DNA of 64,000 bases from Arthrobacter sp. 9AX (GTDB lineage Bacteria > Actinomycetota > Actinomycetes > Actinomycetales > Micrococcaceae), in contig NZ_LR733293.1 of the NCBI RefSeq assembly GCF_902506095.1, forward strand, positions 1,874,843 to 1,938,842, written 5' to 3'. Positions 36,907 through 47,200 of the stretch are shown piece by piece (the first letter of the stretch is position 1; each line of letters opens with the position of its first letter). The translations under genes were made by a program, and so were the position numbers. The notes below the pieces were generated by a model. That model was given only the letters and a program-made list of their open reading frames with translations, did no database searches and had not been told where the DNA came from.

Positions 36907-37852
36907 TCCGCGCCGCCCCACCTACACGTCCACCGGCCGGCGGCCGGGGGGCGCCGGCACCCGGCCGGGGCACGACGGCCAGGATGCCGGCAGCAGCCAT
37001 GATGTGATTTCGGCCTCCCGGGCTGTTCCGGAGCCTGCCCCGCAGCCGACCGGTAAGGCCAGGAAGGCCACTTTCGGCGGACGTGCGAAAGAAAAGCCCG
37101 CCGGGCCTTCCTCCGGTTCCGACAGTGCCGGGAATGTCCTGGCGTTTCCCGAACCCAAGGGGAAGCGCCGGAAGCGGAACGTCCTGGTGGTGGCTTTCAC
37201 GGTGGTTGCCATCGTGGCCGGGCTGCTGGCGGCTGCCGTCTTTTCGCCGGCCCTTGCCGTGCGGACCATCACTGTGTCTGGAACGCACCTGCTGACGCCT
37301 GCCCAGGTGGAGGCCGCGCTGGAACCCCTGCGCGGCAGGCCGCTGCCGCAGGTGACCGACGAGGAAGTGGGGCGCCTTCTCGGCCCGCTCGTGCAGGTGA
37401 AGTCGGTGTCCGCGGAGGCGCGCCCGCCGTCGGGCCTGGCCGTTGCCGTCCGCGAACGCGTGCCGGTGGCGCTGGTCAAGCAGGGGGAGCAGTACCAGCT
37501 GGTTGACGTGGAGGGCGTCCAGCTGGCAGCCACGGATGATCCGGCGTCGGTATCGCTGCCCGTCATCGACGGCGGGGCAGGTACCATCGGTAAGGATCTT
37601 TTCCGGGCCACCGCCGAGGTGCTGGGCGCCTTGCCGGCGGATGTGCTGGCTAAGCTTTCCAATGCCTCGGCGCAGTCCGTGGACGCCGTGGAACTCAAAC
37701 TGGTGGACGGCCAGAGCATCATTTGGGGCAACGCCGGTGAGAAGGAACTCAAAGCCAAGGTGCTGGCTGCGCTGCTGAAGGTTCCGGCTGACCCGAAGAA
37801 TCCGGTCAGGGTGTACGACGTGAGCGTGCCCCGTCACCCGGTAACCCGCTGA
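36899..37852 (+). CDS. ftsQ: Division protein FtsQ
   Basis: A 317-residue bitopic protein. A long basic, Pro-rich cytoplasmic tail (about 97 residues) precedes one membrane helix (about 98-118). A POTRA domain follows (VRTITVSGTHLLTPAQVEAAL) and then the beta domain. FtsQ recruits FtsL and its partner to the septum. GTG at 36899 overlaps the end of murC by eight bases. The ftsA gene, found next in many bacteria, is absent here as in other actinobacteria. Confidence 0.94.
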   Translation: MPSPRRPTYTSTGRRPGGAGTRPGHDGQDAGSSHDVISASRAVPEPAPQPTGKARKATFGGRAKEKPAGPSSGSDSAGNVLAFPEPKGKRRKRNVLVVAFTVVAIVAGLLAAAVFSPALAVRTITVSGTHLLTPAQVEAALEPLRGRPLPQVTDEEVGRLLGPLVQVKSVSAEARPPSGLAVAVRERVPVALVKQGEQYQLVDVEGVQLAATDDPASVSLPVIDGGAGTIGKDLFRATAEVLGALPADVLAKLSNASAQSVDAVELKLVDGQSIIWGNAGEKELKAKVLAALLKVPADPKNPVRVYDVSVPRHPVTR

Positions 37853-38036
37853 CACGCTTTATTACCGGTATTAATCCGACACGCGGAGCCGGTTATTGAA
37901 TGTGTGATCCAGAGGAAATACCGTCACAGACATGAGTTACTTGACATAACTATAACCTTCAACTCGAAGGTTAAGGTTTCAGGCATTAAGCTCTTCATCA
38001 GATTTAGCAAAAAGACACGAACAAGGGACACGTAAC
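37853..38036 (+). promoter_or_regulatory. ftsZ promoter region with AAGGTTA dyad
   Basis: A 184-base region of lower GC. TTGACA (37941-37946) is a perfect -35-type hexamer and TATAAC (37951-37956) a good -10-type hexamer, though they are too close to serve the same promoter. TAACCTT-N7-AAGGTTA (37953-37973) is a perfect dyad, and AAGGTT is repeated at 37974. The sequence resembles the AAGGTTAAAG half-sites before the second MerR gene. Binding by FtsR or its MerR neighbour is inferred. AAGGGA lies upstream of the GTG. Confidence 0.5.
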
Positions 38037-39275
38037 GTGGCAGCTCCGCAGAATTACTTGGCCGTCATCAAAGTCGTCGGCATCGGCGGCGGTGGCGTGA
38101 ACGCAGTCAACCGCATGATCGAGGTCGGCCTCCGAGGTGTTGAATTCATCGCCATCAACACCGACGCCCAGGCCCTGCTGATGAGCGACGCCGACGTCAA
38201 GCTTGACGTGGGACGCGAGCTGACCCGCGGCCTGGGGGCAGGTGCCAACCCCGAGGTGGGCAAGCAGGCTGCCGAGGACCACGCAGACGAGATCGAGGAA
38301 GTCCTGCGCGGCGCCGACATGGTATTCGTCACCGCCGGTGAAGGCGGCGGCACAGGCACCGGCGGCGCCCCCGTCGTCGCCCGCATCGCACGTTCCCTTG
38401 GTGCCCTGACCATCGGCGTGGTCACCCGTCCGTTCACCTTCGAAGGCCGCCGCCGTGCCGGATCCGCGGAAGCCGGCATCGACGCCCTGCGCGACGAGGT
38501 GGACACCCTGATCGTGATCCCCAACGACCGCCTGCTGTCCATCAGCGACCGCAACGTCTCCGTCCTGGATGCCTTCCGCTCCGCGGACCAAGTGCTGCTC
38601 TCCGGCGTCCAGGGCATCACCGACCTCATCACCACCCCCGGCCTGATCAACCTCGACTTCGCGGACGTCAAGTCCGTGATGCAGGGTGCAGGCTCGGCGC
38701 TGATGGGCATCGGCTCCGCCCGCGGCGAAGACCGCGCCGTTAAGGCCGCCGAACTCGCCATCGCCTCGCCGCTGCTGGAAGCCTCCATTGACGGTGCGCA
38801 CGGCGTGCTGCTCTCCATCCAGGGCGGTTCGGACCTTGGCCTGTTCGAGATCAACGAAGCCGCGCGCCTGGTGCAGGAGGTGGCCCACCCGGAAGCGAAT
38901 ATCATTTTCGGTGCCGTCATCGACGACGCCCTGGGCGACGAAGCGCGAGTGACGGTGATCGCCGCAGGGTTCGACGACGTGAAGGCCACTTCGCCGTCCA
39001 TGGACCAGTCCCAGCCGCAGTCCGCCCCGCAGCGCCCGGCCGCACCGGCAGCCGTCCCCGCGCCCGCCCAGGCTCCGTCCGCCGGCGCCCACCAGGCCAA
39101 CGTCCAGCCCATCCACGCCGGAGTCGGTGCCGCAGGGCTCAGCAACTGGGGCCAGCAGCGGCCCTCCGCTGTCCCCGCCGACTCAGGCTTCGACGTGGAC
39201 CTTCCCTCCGTGGTGGAGCCGGACCTCACCGGCAGCCACTCGGATGACCTGGATGTCCCCGACTTCCTGAAGTAG
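38037..39275 (+). CDS. ftsZ: Cell division GTPase FtsZ
   Basis: A 412-residue tubulin-like GTPase that forms the Z ring. It has [15 protein letters not shown], the tubulin signature [15 protein letters not shown], and [12 protein letters not shown] (catalytic T7 loop region). A Pro/Ala/Gln-rich linker from about residue 322 leads to the conserved tail DLDVPDFLK, which binds SepF in bacteria without FtsA. GTG at 38037 follows AAGGGACACGTAAC. It has its own promoter region. Confidence 0.98.
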   Translation: MAAPQNYLAVIKVVGIGGGGVNAVNRMIEVGLRGVEFIAINTDAQALLMSDADVKLDVGRELTRGLGAGANPEVGKQAAEDHADEIEEVLRGADMVFVTAGEGGGTGTGGAPVVARIARSLGALTIGVVTRPFTFEGRRRAGSAEAGIDALRDEVDTLIVIPNDRLLSISDRNVSVLDAFRSADQVLLSGVQGITDLITTPGLINLDFADVKSVMQGAGSALMGIGSARGEDRAVKAAELAIASPLLEASIDGAHGVLLSIQGGSDLGLFEINEAARLVQEVAHPEANIIFGAVIDDALGDEARVTVIAAGFDDVKATSPSMDQSQPQSAPQRPAAPAAVPAPAQAPSAGAHQANVQPIHAGVGAAGLSNWGQQRPSAVPADSGFDVDLPSVVEPDLTGSHSDDLDVPDFLK

Positions 39276-39283
39276 GCCCCGGC

Positions 39284-39973
39284 TTGTTCCACTGGCGTGC
39301 CCAAATCCGGCCTGGCGTATCGGTCGCCTTCACTGACGCCAACGCAGGAAACCTGGCACTGCACGTGGGCGACGATCCCGGCGAGGTAGGGCGGCGCCGC
39401 GGTGAGCTGGAACGTACCATCGGCGCCACCCCGCAGGGGCTGAGGTTCATGAACCAGGTCCACGGCACCGCCGTGGCGGTGATGGACGTGGGCAGCCCCG
39501 TCCCGGAAGCGGACGCCATGGTTTCGCGTGGTGTCCCGCTTGCCGTGATGGTGGCGGACTGCATCCCTGTAGTTCTCGCGGGGGAGTCGCCGGACGGGCC
39601 CGTCCTCGCGGCTGTCCACGCAGGCCGCCCCGGGCTGGCGGCCGGGGTTATTCCCGCAGCTTTGGGCAGCATGGCGGACCTCGGCGCCGCAGGAATCCGT
39701 GCCTGGGTGGGTCCCTCCATCTGTGGCAAATGCTATGAGGTGCCCGCCGGGCTGCAGGACGAGGTGGCTGCCGTCGTTCCGGCCACCCGGACCACAACCT
39801 CCTGGGGCACTCCCGGACTGGACCTGCCGGCAGGCGCCCGTAGCCAGCTGGAACAGGCTGGCGTCAGCGTGGAGTACAGCGGGCCCTGCACCCTGGAAAC
39901 GCCCTCGCTCTTCTCCTATCGGCGGAACAAGGACACAGGGCGCTTCGCCGGCTTGGTCTGGTGCCATGACTGA
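39284..39973 (+). CDS. pgeF: Peptidoglycan editing factor / laccase-domain protein (YfiH, PgeF type)
   Basis: A 229-residue protein of the YfiH (DUF152) family, formerly called polyphenol oxidase. It has MNQVHGTAVAVM, MVADCIPVVLA, AVHAGRPGLAAGV and GPSICGKCYEV, which give the His/Cys metal site. E. coli PgeF removes mis-added L-Ser from UDP-MurNAc, and other members act on purine nucleosides. TTG at 39284 gives the usual N-terminus (FHWRAQIRPGVSVAFTDA). It overlaps the next gene by eight bases. Confidence 0.85.
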   Translation: MFHWRAQIRPGVSVAFTDANAGNLALHVGDDPGEVGRRRGELERTIGATPQGLRFMNQVHGTAVAVMDVGSPVPEADAMVSRGVPLAVMVADCIPVVLAGESPDGPVLAAVHAGRPGLAAGVIPAALGSMADLGAAGIRAWVGPSICGKCYEVPAGLQDEVAAVVPATRTTTSWGTPGLDLPAGARSQLEQAGVSVEYSGPCTLETPSLFSYRRNKDTGRFAGLVWCHD

Positions 39974-40703
39974 GGCCCCCGACGCCCGCTCCCTGGAACT
40001 CGCACACCGCCTGGCCGCCGTCCAGCAGCGGATTGCCACGGCGGCGGGTGCGGCCGGACGTGAAGGAAGCCTGCCCGTTCTGATTGTGGTCACAAAGTTC
40101 CACCCGGCGGAAGACATCAGGCGGCTCGCTGTGCTGGGTGTGACCGATGTCGGCGAGAACCGCGACCAGGAGGCCTCCGCAAAGGCACGCGAGCTGGCGG
40201 ACTGTGGCCTGACCTGGCACTTCGTGGGCCAGCTGCAAAGCAAAAAGGCCAAATCGGTGCTGCGGTACGCTGCCGCGGTGCATTCCGTTGACCGCCCGCA
40301 GCTCGTGGATGCGCTGGCCAAGGCCGCGCAGGCCGAGCGCGACATGACAGGGCGGGCGCCTCTGGACTGCTTCATCCAGGTCAACCTTGATGACCGGGCA
40401 GGCGACGCCGGAGCACACCGGGGCGGGGCCGTCCCGGACGACGTCCTTCCGCTGGCCGAAAGGATTGCCACCGCCGCCGGCCTGGAGCTGGCTGGAGTGA
40501 TGGCAGTGGCACCGCTGGGTACCCGGCCGGAAGCTGCTTTCGAAAGACTCGCCCGGGTCTCGGCCCGGCTCGTGGCCGAGCATCCCGGAGGAACAGCCAT
40601 CTCGGCAGGCATGAGCCAGGACCTGGAGGCGGCCATCGCACACGGGGCGACACACCTGCGAATCGGCTCCGATATTCTCGGATCGCGTCCCGCCGTGGGG
40701 TAG
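39966..40703 (+). CDS. Pyridoxal phosphate homeostasis protein (YggS/PLPBP family)
   Basis: A 245-residue PLP-binding barrel. The PLP lysine is in LIVVTKFHP (near residue 43), followed by VGENRDQEA, WHFVGQLQSKKAK, VHSVDRPQL and MSQDLEAAIAHGATHLRIG. It buffers vitamin B6 and has no known catalysis. ATG at 39966 overlaps pgeF by eight bases. The frame is open further back inside pgeF, but family similarity starts after this ATG. Confidence 0.92.
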   Translation: MTEAPDARSLELAHRLAAVQQRIATAAGAAGREGSLPVLIVVTKFHPAEDIRRLAVLGVTDVGENRDQEASAKARELADCGLTWHFVGQLQSKKAKSVLRYAAAVHSVDRPQLVDALAKAAQAERDMTGRAPLDCFIQVNLDDRAGDAGAHRGGAVPDDVLPLAERIATAAGLELAGVMAVAPLGTRPEAAFERLARVSARLVAEHPGGTAISAGMSQDLEAAIAHGATHLRIGSDILGSRPAVG

Positions 40704-40792
40704 CGTCGGTGCTATTGGAAGTGATGGGCGGGGGACTCCAGTGCTGTCAAGTCATTGGGCGGCCCGCTTACGGACACGATTAGGAGTCGACC

Positions 40793-41323
40793 ATGGCCGG
40801 CGCTCTGCGCAAGACAATGATCTATCTTGGGCTCGCCGACGGCGATGAGCATTACGAGTCCGAGCAACACACCACACGTAAGGATGAGGACGAAACGATG
40901 GAAGCTGAACGCGAGGAACGCCGTGCACCTGCACCCGTCCGCGAGGTCAGCCGCGAATCGTCCTACACCCCCGAAGAGGAATACCGCGCCCCAGTGACCC
41001 CGATTAAGCGCGCGGCCTCGAGCCGCGAGGAAGCCACCGGCCTCCGCCAGATCACCACTATCCACCCCCGTTCCTACAATGATGCCAAGCTCATCGGCGA
41101 AAGCTTCCGTGACGGCATCCCGGTCATCATGAACGTGACGGACATGGGTGAGGCCGATGCCAAGCGCCTCGTGGACTTCTCTGCCGGCCTGGTTTTCGGT
41201 CTCCGCGGAAGCATTGAGCGGGTGACCAACAAGGTCTTCCTGCTCTCGCCGTCGTACGTTGAGGTCATCGGCGACGACAAGAAGGCCAGTGATACGCAGG
41301 CCAGCTTCTTTAACCAAAGCTGA
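40793..41323 (+). CDS. sepF: Cell division protein SepF
   Basis: A 176-residue protein. The N-terminus is an amphipathic membrane-binding helix ([14 protein letters not shown]), then a charged linker, and from about residue 80 the SepF fold with [26 protein letters not shown] [21 protein letters not shown] and a beta strand [10 protein letters not shown]. It anchors FtsZ to the membrane, replacing FtsA. ATG at 40793 follows AGGAG. Confidence 0.95.
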   Translation: MAGALRKTMIYLGLADGDEHYESEQHTTRKDEDETMEAEREERRAPAPVREVSRESSYTPEEEYRAPVTPIKRAASSREEATGLRQITTIHPRSYNDAKLIGESFRDGIPVIMNVTDMGEADAKRLVDFSAGLVFGLRGSIERVTNKVFLLSPSYVEVIGDDKKASDTQASFFNQS

Positions 41324-41338
41324 GCACCACGCTGCAGC

Positions 41339-41372
41339 AGATGCCAGGCAGGGACACACCTGCCTGGCATCT
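41339..41372 (+). terminator. Strong hairpin after sepF
   Basis: A perfect 14-bp stem (41339-41352 with 41359-41372) with a six-base loop, 16 bases after the sepF stop. No U-tract follows. It may stop or attenuate transcription, or protect the sepF mRNA end. Confidence 0.65.
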
Positions 41373-41445
41373 GTGCTGAAATAGACAAGACACATCAGCA
41401 GGACACCGCGGTATCCACCAAGGACATGGAGATATGAAGTAAGTC

Positions 41446-41733
41446 ATGGGAATTGTTTTCGGGCTTGTCTATCTCGCGCTTTTGCTGTTTTTTGTCGCAC
41501 TGATCATTCGCCTGGTTTTCGACTGGGTCCAGATGTTTGCCCAGGAATGGCGCCCGCGGGGTGCAGCCCTGGTGGTGGCACACGCCGTGTACTCGATCAC
41601 CGATCCGCCGCTGAACGGACTGCGGCGGCTGATTCCGCCGCTGCGCCTGGGCGGCATCTCCCTGGACCTGGGCTTCCTGGTTCTGTTCATCGGAGTCAGC
41701 ATTGCCATGGGGATCACCAGGAGCCTCGCCTGA
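41446..41733 (+). CDS. YggT-family membrane protein
   Basis: A 95-residue protein with two membrane segments (about residues 2-24 and 69-90) and the YggT signature in the loop (ADAVYSITDPPLNGLRRLIPP-like). Family members sit between sepF and divIVA in many Gram-positive bacteria and are linked to division or osmotic tolerance; a mechanism is not established. The start ATG at 41446 has only a weak ribosome site. Confidence 0.88.
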   Translation: MGIVFGLVYLALLLFFVALIIRLVFDWVQMFAQEWRPRGAALVVAHAVYSITDPPLNGLRRLIPPLRLGGISLDLGFLVLFIGVSIAMGITRSLA

Positions 41734-41807
41734 TTGACGAATAGACCAGCAACGCAGGGATGGACCCCGCCGGGATCCACGCATGCGATGCAAAGAAAAA
41801 CTCTGGT

Positions 41808-41909
41808 TTGACACTGCAGTGTTGAATTAGAGGAACAAGACCAAATGTAGGTACCGTAGTTTTGACGGCCGGAAGGCCTACTGACTAACCAGACCAGTGA
41901 GGTGACCAG
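41808..41909 (+). promoter_or_regulatory. divIVA: divIVA upstream region
   Basis: TTGACA at 41808-41813 is a perfect -35 hexamer. The -10 is less clear: TAGAGG at 41828 gives only a 14-base spacer. GAGGTG at 41898-41903 is the ribosome site. The leader also contains the short inverted repeat GGCC-GGAA-GGCC (41869-41880). Confidence 0.4.
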
Positions 41910-42599
41910 ATGGCTTTGACGCCAGAAGACGTTGTCAACAAGCGCTTTCAGCCGACCAAGTTCCGCGAAGGCTACGACCAGGACGAAGTTGATGACTTCC
42001 TGGACGAGATCGTCGTTGAACTCCGCCGCCTGAACCAGGAAAACGACGAACTCCGCAAGAAGCTCGCCGAAGCCGGTTCAAGCGTTCCGGCCAGCACTGT
42101 TGCCGCACCTGTGGTGGAAAAGGTCCCCGCGCCCGTCAAGTCCGACAAGGACGAAGCCCGCGAAAAGGCCGAAGCAGAAGCCAAGGCTGCCGAAGAGCGG
42201 AAGAAGAAGGAAGTCCAGCAGGCGGCCCCGGCCGCTGCCGTTCCGGCTGCCGCCGCCCCGGCCGCTGCCACTCCGTCAGCCGAGTCGGCTGCAGGCCTGC
42301 TGGCCATGGCACAGCAGATGCACGACCGCCACGTCGCGGACGGACAGGCGCAGAAGGACAAGATCATCGCCGAGGCGCAGATCGAAGCCAGCAGCCTGGT
42401 CAACGACGCTCAAGAGAAGTCCCGCAAGATCCTGGGCGCGCTGGAGCAGCAGCGTTCGGTGCTCGAGCGCAAGGTGGAGCAGCTGCGCGGCTTCGAGCGC
42501 GACTACCGCTCACGCCTGAAGGCCTACATCGAAGGTCAGCTGCGGGACCTCGACGCCCGCGGTTCAGTGGCTACGCCGGAAGTCAGCGAAGCCAACTAG
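41910..42599 (+). CDS. divIVA: DivIVA/Wag31 polar growth protein
   Basis: A 229-residue DivIVA protein. The N-terminal membrane-binding coiled coil shows LTPEDVVNKRFQPTKFREGYDQDEVDDFLDE (the DivIVA signature). A Lys/Glu helix and an Ala/Pro linker (residues about 95-130) lead to a second coiled coil (about 130-215). It marks negatively curved membrane and recruits wall synthesis at the poles. In mycobacteria it is a target of Ser/Thr kinases. ATG follows GAGGTGACCAG. Confidence 0.96.
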   Translation: MALTPEDVVNKRFQPTKFREGYDQDEVDDFLDEIVVELRRLNQENDELRKKLAEAGSSVPASTVAAPVVEKVPAPVKSDKDEAREKAEAEAKAAEERKKKEVQQAAPAAAVPAAAAPAAATPSAESAAGLLAMAQQMHDRHVADGQAQKDKIIAEAQIEASSLVNDAQEKSRKILGALEQQRSVLERKVEQLRGFERDYRSRLKAYIEGQLRDLDARGSVATPEVSEAN

Positions 42600-42620
42600 T
42601 CTGTCAAGCACGTATTCTGA

Positions 42621-42657
42621 AAGCCGGTGGCTGAGGATTCCTCGGCCACCGGCTTTT
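42621..42657 (+). terminator. Terminator after divIVA
   Basis: A hairpin with 11-bp outer stem (42621-42631 with 42645-42655) and an inner GAGG/CCTC stem, followed by TTTTGG. It lies 21 bases after the divIVA stop. Confidence 0.85.
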
Positions 42658-42690
42658 GGCATTGACACCGGTTTTACGAATGAAAGCACC

Positions 42691-43260
42691 ATGACTGACG
42701 AACTTGCCGCCGACGCCGCACGCCCTGTCCCGCCTACGCCACGCCCACGCCGCGGCGTGCTGCTGTCCCTTTTTGCCGGGTTCGCAGTCTTTGCCTATGT
42801 CTTGGACCAACTGACGAAGCTCTGGGTTACTTCCACCATGGTGGAAGGGGAGCGGATTCCCGTCCTGCCGCCCGTCCTGCACTGGTACTTCATCCGGAAC
42901 TCGGGTGCCGCGTTCTCCATCGGGGAAAACGTCACCTGGGTGTTTTCCATCATCATGGCCGCTGTGGCCATCGCCATCCTGTTCCAGGTGCGCAAACTGG
43001 GCTCCCGCTGGTGGTCCCTGGCCCTGGGCCTGCTGCTGGGCGGTGCCCTGGGCAACCTGACGGACCGGCTCTTCCGTGAACCGTCATTCGGGATGGGGCA
43101 CGTGGTGGACTTCATCCAGCTGCCCAACTTCGCGATCTTCAACATCGCCGACTCGGCGGTGGTGTCCGCCGTCGCGATTATCTGCATCCTGACACTGCGG
43201 GGCATCTCCATGGACGGAACCCGGCTGGCCGCCCACAAGGAAAAGTCCGGCGATGCTTGA
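42691..43260 (+). CDS. lspA: Lipoprotein signal peptidase II (LspA)
   Basis: A 189-residue membrane aspartyl protease with four helices that cleaves lipoprotein signal peptides. It has [30 protein letters not shown] with the first catalytic Asp, and FNIADSAVV with the second. The N-terminal 25 residues are a Pro/Arg-rich extension. Its end overlaps the rluD-type gene by eight bases, a common arrangement. Confidence 0.95.
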   Translation: MTDELAADAARPVPPTPRPRRGVLLSLFAGFAVFAYVLDQLTKLWVTSTMVEGERIPVLPPVLHWYFIRNSGAAFSIGENVTWVFSIIMAAVAIAILFQVRKLGSRWWSLALGLLLGGALGNLTDRLFREPSFGMGHVVDFIQLPNFAIFNIADSAVVSAVAIICILTLRGISMDGTRLAAHKEKSGDA

Positions 43261-44179
43261 GCGCCTCGTCGTCGCAGAACAGTTCGCCGGGGCCCGCGCT
43301 GACGCCGGTGTGGCCGCGATCCTGGGGATCTCACGCTCCCTGGCGGCGACCCTGATTGCCGAGGGCCATATCCTCAGCAAAGGTAAAACGTTGGGCAAAT
43401 CGGCCAGGCTGGTGGCCGGAGATGTCCTCCAGGTGAGCCTGCCGGAACGGCGTGACCCCCTGGAAGTCGTGGAGGAAGTTGTGGAAGGCCTGAAGATCCT
43501 GCTGGACGATGACGACTTCGTCGTCGTGGACAAACCCGTGGGCGTTGCTGCCCATCCGTCTCCGGGTTGGGTAGGGCCCACGGTGGTGGGTGGCCTCGCC
43601 GGGGCCGGATACCGGATTTCCACGTCCGGCTCGCCGGAACGGGCCGGCATTGTCCACAGGCTCGACGTCGGCACATCCGGAGCGATGGTGGTGGCCAAGT
43701 CCGAGCGTGCCTACACCGCCCTGAAGCGGGCCTTCAAGGAACGTACCGTGGACAAGGTCTACCACGCCGTGGTGCAGGGCCTGCCCGATCCTCTGGTGGG
43801 CACCATCGACGCCCCCATCGGCCGGCACCCCGGCCACGACTGGCGGTTCGCTGTCATCGAGGACGGCCGTCCGTCCGTGACGCACTATGAGGTGGTGGAG
43901 GCCTTCGGCAAGGCAAGCCTGGTGGAAGTGCACCTGGAGACCGGCCGCACCCACCAGATCAGGGTGCACTTCTCGGCTCTGCGCCACCCCTGCGCCGGCG
44001 ACCTCACCTACGGTGCCGATCCGCGGCTCGCCGCCACGCTCGGCCTGACCCGGCAGTGGCTGCACGCCCGGGAACTCGGCTTTGAACACCCTGTCACGGG
44101 GGAGCCGGTCCGGGTTGTGAGCGACTACCCCCAGGACCTGGCGTTTGCCCTGGAAGTGCTGGAGTCAGGGCGGGCCTGA
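43253..44179 (+). CDS. RluA/RluD-family RNA pseudouridine synthase
   Basis: A 308-residue pseudouridine synthase. An S4 RNA-binding domain occupies about residues 10-70. The catalytic motif [15 protein letters not shown] carries the Asp near residue 140, and [20 protein letters not shown] follows. It probably modifies 23S rRNA like RluD, though the exact uridine cannot be told. ATG at 43253 lies inside the end of lspA. Confidence 0.93.
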   Translation: MLERLVVAEQFAGARADAGVAAILGISRSLAATLIAEGHILSKGKTLGKSARLVAGDVLQVSLPERRDPLEVVEEVVEGLKILLDDDDFVVVDKPVGVAAHPSPGWVGPTVVGGLAGAGYRISTSGSPERAGIVHRLDVGTSGAMVVAKSERAYTALKRAFKERTVDKVYHAVVQGLPDPLVGTIDAPIGRHPGHDWRFAVIEDGRPSVTHYEVVEAFGKASLVEVHLETGRTHQIRVHFSALRHPCAGDLTYGADPRLAATLGLTRQWLHARELGFEHPVTGEPVRVVSDYPQDLAFALEVLESGRA

Positions 44180-44202
44180 CCGGCCACCAGCGGGCCAGCG
44201 CT

Positions 44203-44217
44203 TAGAATAGTCCGGTG
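44203..44217 (+). promoter_or_regulatory. Leaderless-type -10 element of dnaE
   Basis: TAGAAT (44203-44208) ends six bases before the GTG start at 44215. Transcription should begin at the first base of the start codon. The 18 bases from 44203 match those before hisD at 15 positions. Confidence 0.65.
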
Positions 44218-47200
44218 ACTTCCAGCAATGACTCGTTTGTCCATCTCCACAACCACACCGAGTATTCAATGCTGGACGGTGCTGCCAGGCTTGGCGAGCT
44301 GTTCGACGAAACCGAGCGGCTGGGGATGCCCGCCCTGGCCACCACCGACCACGGCTACCTCTTCGGCGCCTTCGACTTCTGGAAGCGGGCCACGGACAAG
44401 GGCATCAAGCCGATCATCGGCGTCGAAGCCTATGTGACCCCCGGTACGGCGCGCGGCGACAAGAGCCGCGTGCGCTGGGGCGAGGAACACCAGCGCAAGG
44501 ACGACATCTCCGGCGGTGGTTCCTACACCCACATGACGCTGCTCAGCTACAACAACGCGGGCATGCGGAACCTGTTCCGGGCATCCTCCATCGCCTCACT
44601 GGATGCCGTATTCGGCAAATGGCCCCGGCTGGACCGGGAACTCCTGAACACCTACTCCGAGGGCCTCATCGCCACCACGGGCTGCCCGTCCGGGGAGGTC
44701 CAGACCCGCCTGCGGCTGGGCCAGTACCGGGAGGCCCTGGAGGCAGCCTCGGAGTTCCGCGACATCTTCGGCGCAGAGAACTACTTCTGCGAACTCATGG
44801 ACCACGGGCTGGACATCGAGCGGCGCGTCACCGGGGACCTGCTGCGGCTCGCCAAGGACCTGAACCTGCCCCTCGTCGCCACCAACGACCTCCACTACAC
44901 GCACGAGCACGACGCCAAAGCCCACGAGGCGCTGCTGGCCATCCAGTCCGGCTCCACCCTCCTGGAACCCACCTACGACAACGGCGGCTCCCGCTTCGCC
45001 TTCTCCGGCAGCGGCTACTACCTGAAGTCCCCGCAGGAAATGCGCGAGCTGTTCCGGGACCACCCGGACGCCTGCGACAACACGCTCCTGATCGCTGAGC
45101 GCTGTGAGGTCTCCTTCAACACCGGCGCCAACTACATGCCGCGGTTCCCCTGCCCGCCGGGGGAGGACGAGACTTCGTGGCTGGTGAAGGAAGTGGCCGC
45201 GGGGCTCGAGTACCGGTACCCCGGCGGCGTTCCGGACGAAGTGCGCGCGCAGGCCGACTATGAACTCGGCGTTATCACCTCCATGGGGTTCCCCGGCTAC
45301 TTCCTGGTGGTGGCGGACTTCATCAACTGGGCCAAGAACAACGGCATCCGCGTGGGTCCCGGCCGTGGCTCCGGCGCCGGCTCGATGGTGGCCTACGCCA
45401 TGCGCATTACCGACCTCGACCCCCTGCGGCACGGGCTCATCTTCGAACGGTTCCTGAACCCGGACCGCGTGTCCATGCCCGACTTCGACGTCGACTTCGA
45501 TGACCGGCGCCGCTCCGAAGTCATCGACTACGTGACGCGCAAGTACGGTGACGAACGCGTGGCAATGATCGTCACGTACGGCACCATCAAGACCAAGCAG
45601 GCGCTCAAGGACTCCTCGCGCGTGCTCGGCTACCCGTTCAGCATGGGCGAGACCCTTACCAAGGCCTTGCCCCCGGCCGTGATGGCCAAGGACATCCCGC
45701 TGGCGGACATCCAGAACCCGGAGGCCAAGCGGTACGGCGAAGCCGGTGACTTCCGCCAGCTGATCAGCACGGATCCGGAAGCTGCCAAGGTCTTCGAGAC
45801 TGCGCTGGGCATCGAGGGGCTGAAGCGGCAGTGGGGCGTCCACGCGGCCGGCGTGATTATGTCCTCGGACCCGATTATCGACGTGATTCCCATCATGCGC
45901 CGGATCCAGGACGGCCAGGTGATCACGCAGTTCGATTACCCCACCTGTGAAGGCCTTGGCCTGATCAAGATGGACTTCCTGGGACTGCGGAACCTGACGA
46001 TCATTTCCGACGCCCTGGAAAACATCAAGATGAACCGCGGGATCGACCTGGACCTGGAGAGCCTGGAACTCGACGACGCACCGTCCTACGAACTGCTGGC
46101 CCGCGGCGACACTTTGGGGGTCTTCCAGCTCGACGGCGGCCCCATGCGTTCCCTGCTCAAGCTGATGAAGCCTGACAACTTCGAAGACATCTCCGCCGTC
46201 CTGGCCCTGTACCGGCCGGGCCCCATGGGCGCCAACGCGCACACCGACTACGCGCTGCGGAAAAACGGGATCCAGGAAGTCATCCCCATCCACCCCGAAC
46301 TGAAGGAACCGCTGGCCGAAATCCTCGGCGGTACCTATGGCCTGATCGTGTACCAGGAGCAGGTGATGGCCGTGGCGCAGAAGCTGGCCGGCTACTCGCT
46401 GGGCCAGGCAGACATCCTCCGCCGCGCCATGGGCAAAAAGAAGAAATCTGAGCTGGACAAGCAGTTCGCCGGCTTTTCCCAGGGCATGCAGGACAACGGG
46501 TACTCCATGGAGGCCGTCAAGACCCTCTGGGACATCCTGCTGCCCTTCTCGGACTACGCCTTCAACAAGGCCCACTCTGCCGCCTACGGCGTGATCTCCT
46601 ACTGGACCGCGTACCTCAAGGCGCATTACGCCCCGGAATATATGGCGGCGCTGCTCACCTCCGTGGGTGACGACAAGGACAAGTCCGCCATCTACCTGAA
46701 TGAGTGCCGGCGCATGGGCATCACGGTGCTCCCGCCGGACGTTAATGAGTCCGCCCTGAACTTCACCCCCGTGGGCAACGACATCCGCTTCGGCATGGGC
46801 GCCATCCGCAACGTCGGCGTTAACGTGGTGGAGGCCATGGTGGCCGCGCGCGAGAGCGAGGGCGCCTTCACATCGTTCAAGGACTACCTGATGAAGGTCC
46901 CGGCCGTGGTGTGCAACAAGCGCACCATCGAATCGCTGATCAAGTCCGGCGCCTTCGACTCGCTGGGACATCACCGCAGGGCCCTGGCGATGATCCACGA
47001 AGAGGCCATCGACTCGGTCATCACGCTCAAACGGAATGAAGCGATCGGGCAGTTCGACCTCTTTGCCGGGTTCGAGGAAGCCGAATCCGAGTCGTCGCTG
47101 AGCATCGATATCCCGGACCTGCCCGAGTGGGAGAAGAAGGACAAGCTGTCCTTCGAACGGGACATGTTGGGACTGTACGTCTCCGACCACCCGCTGCAGG

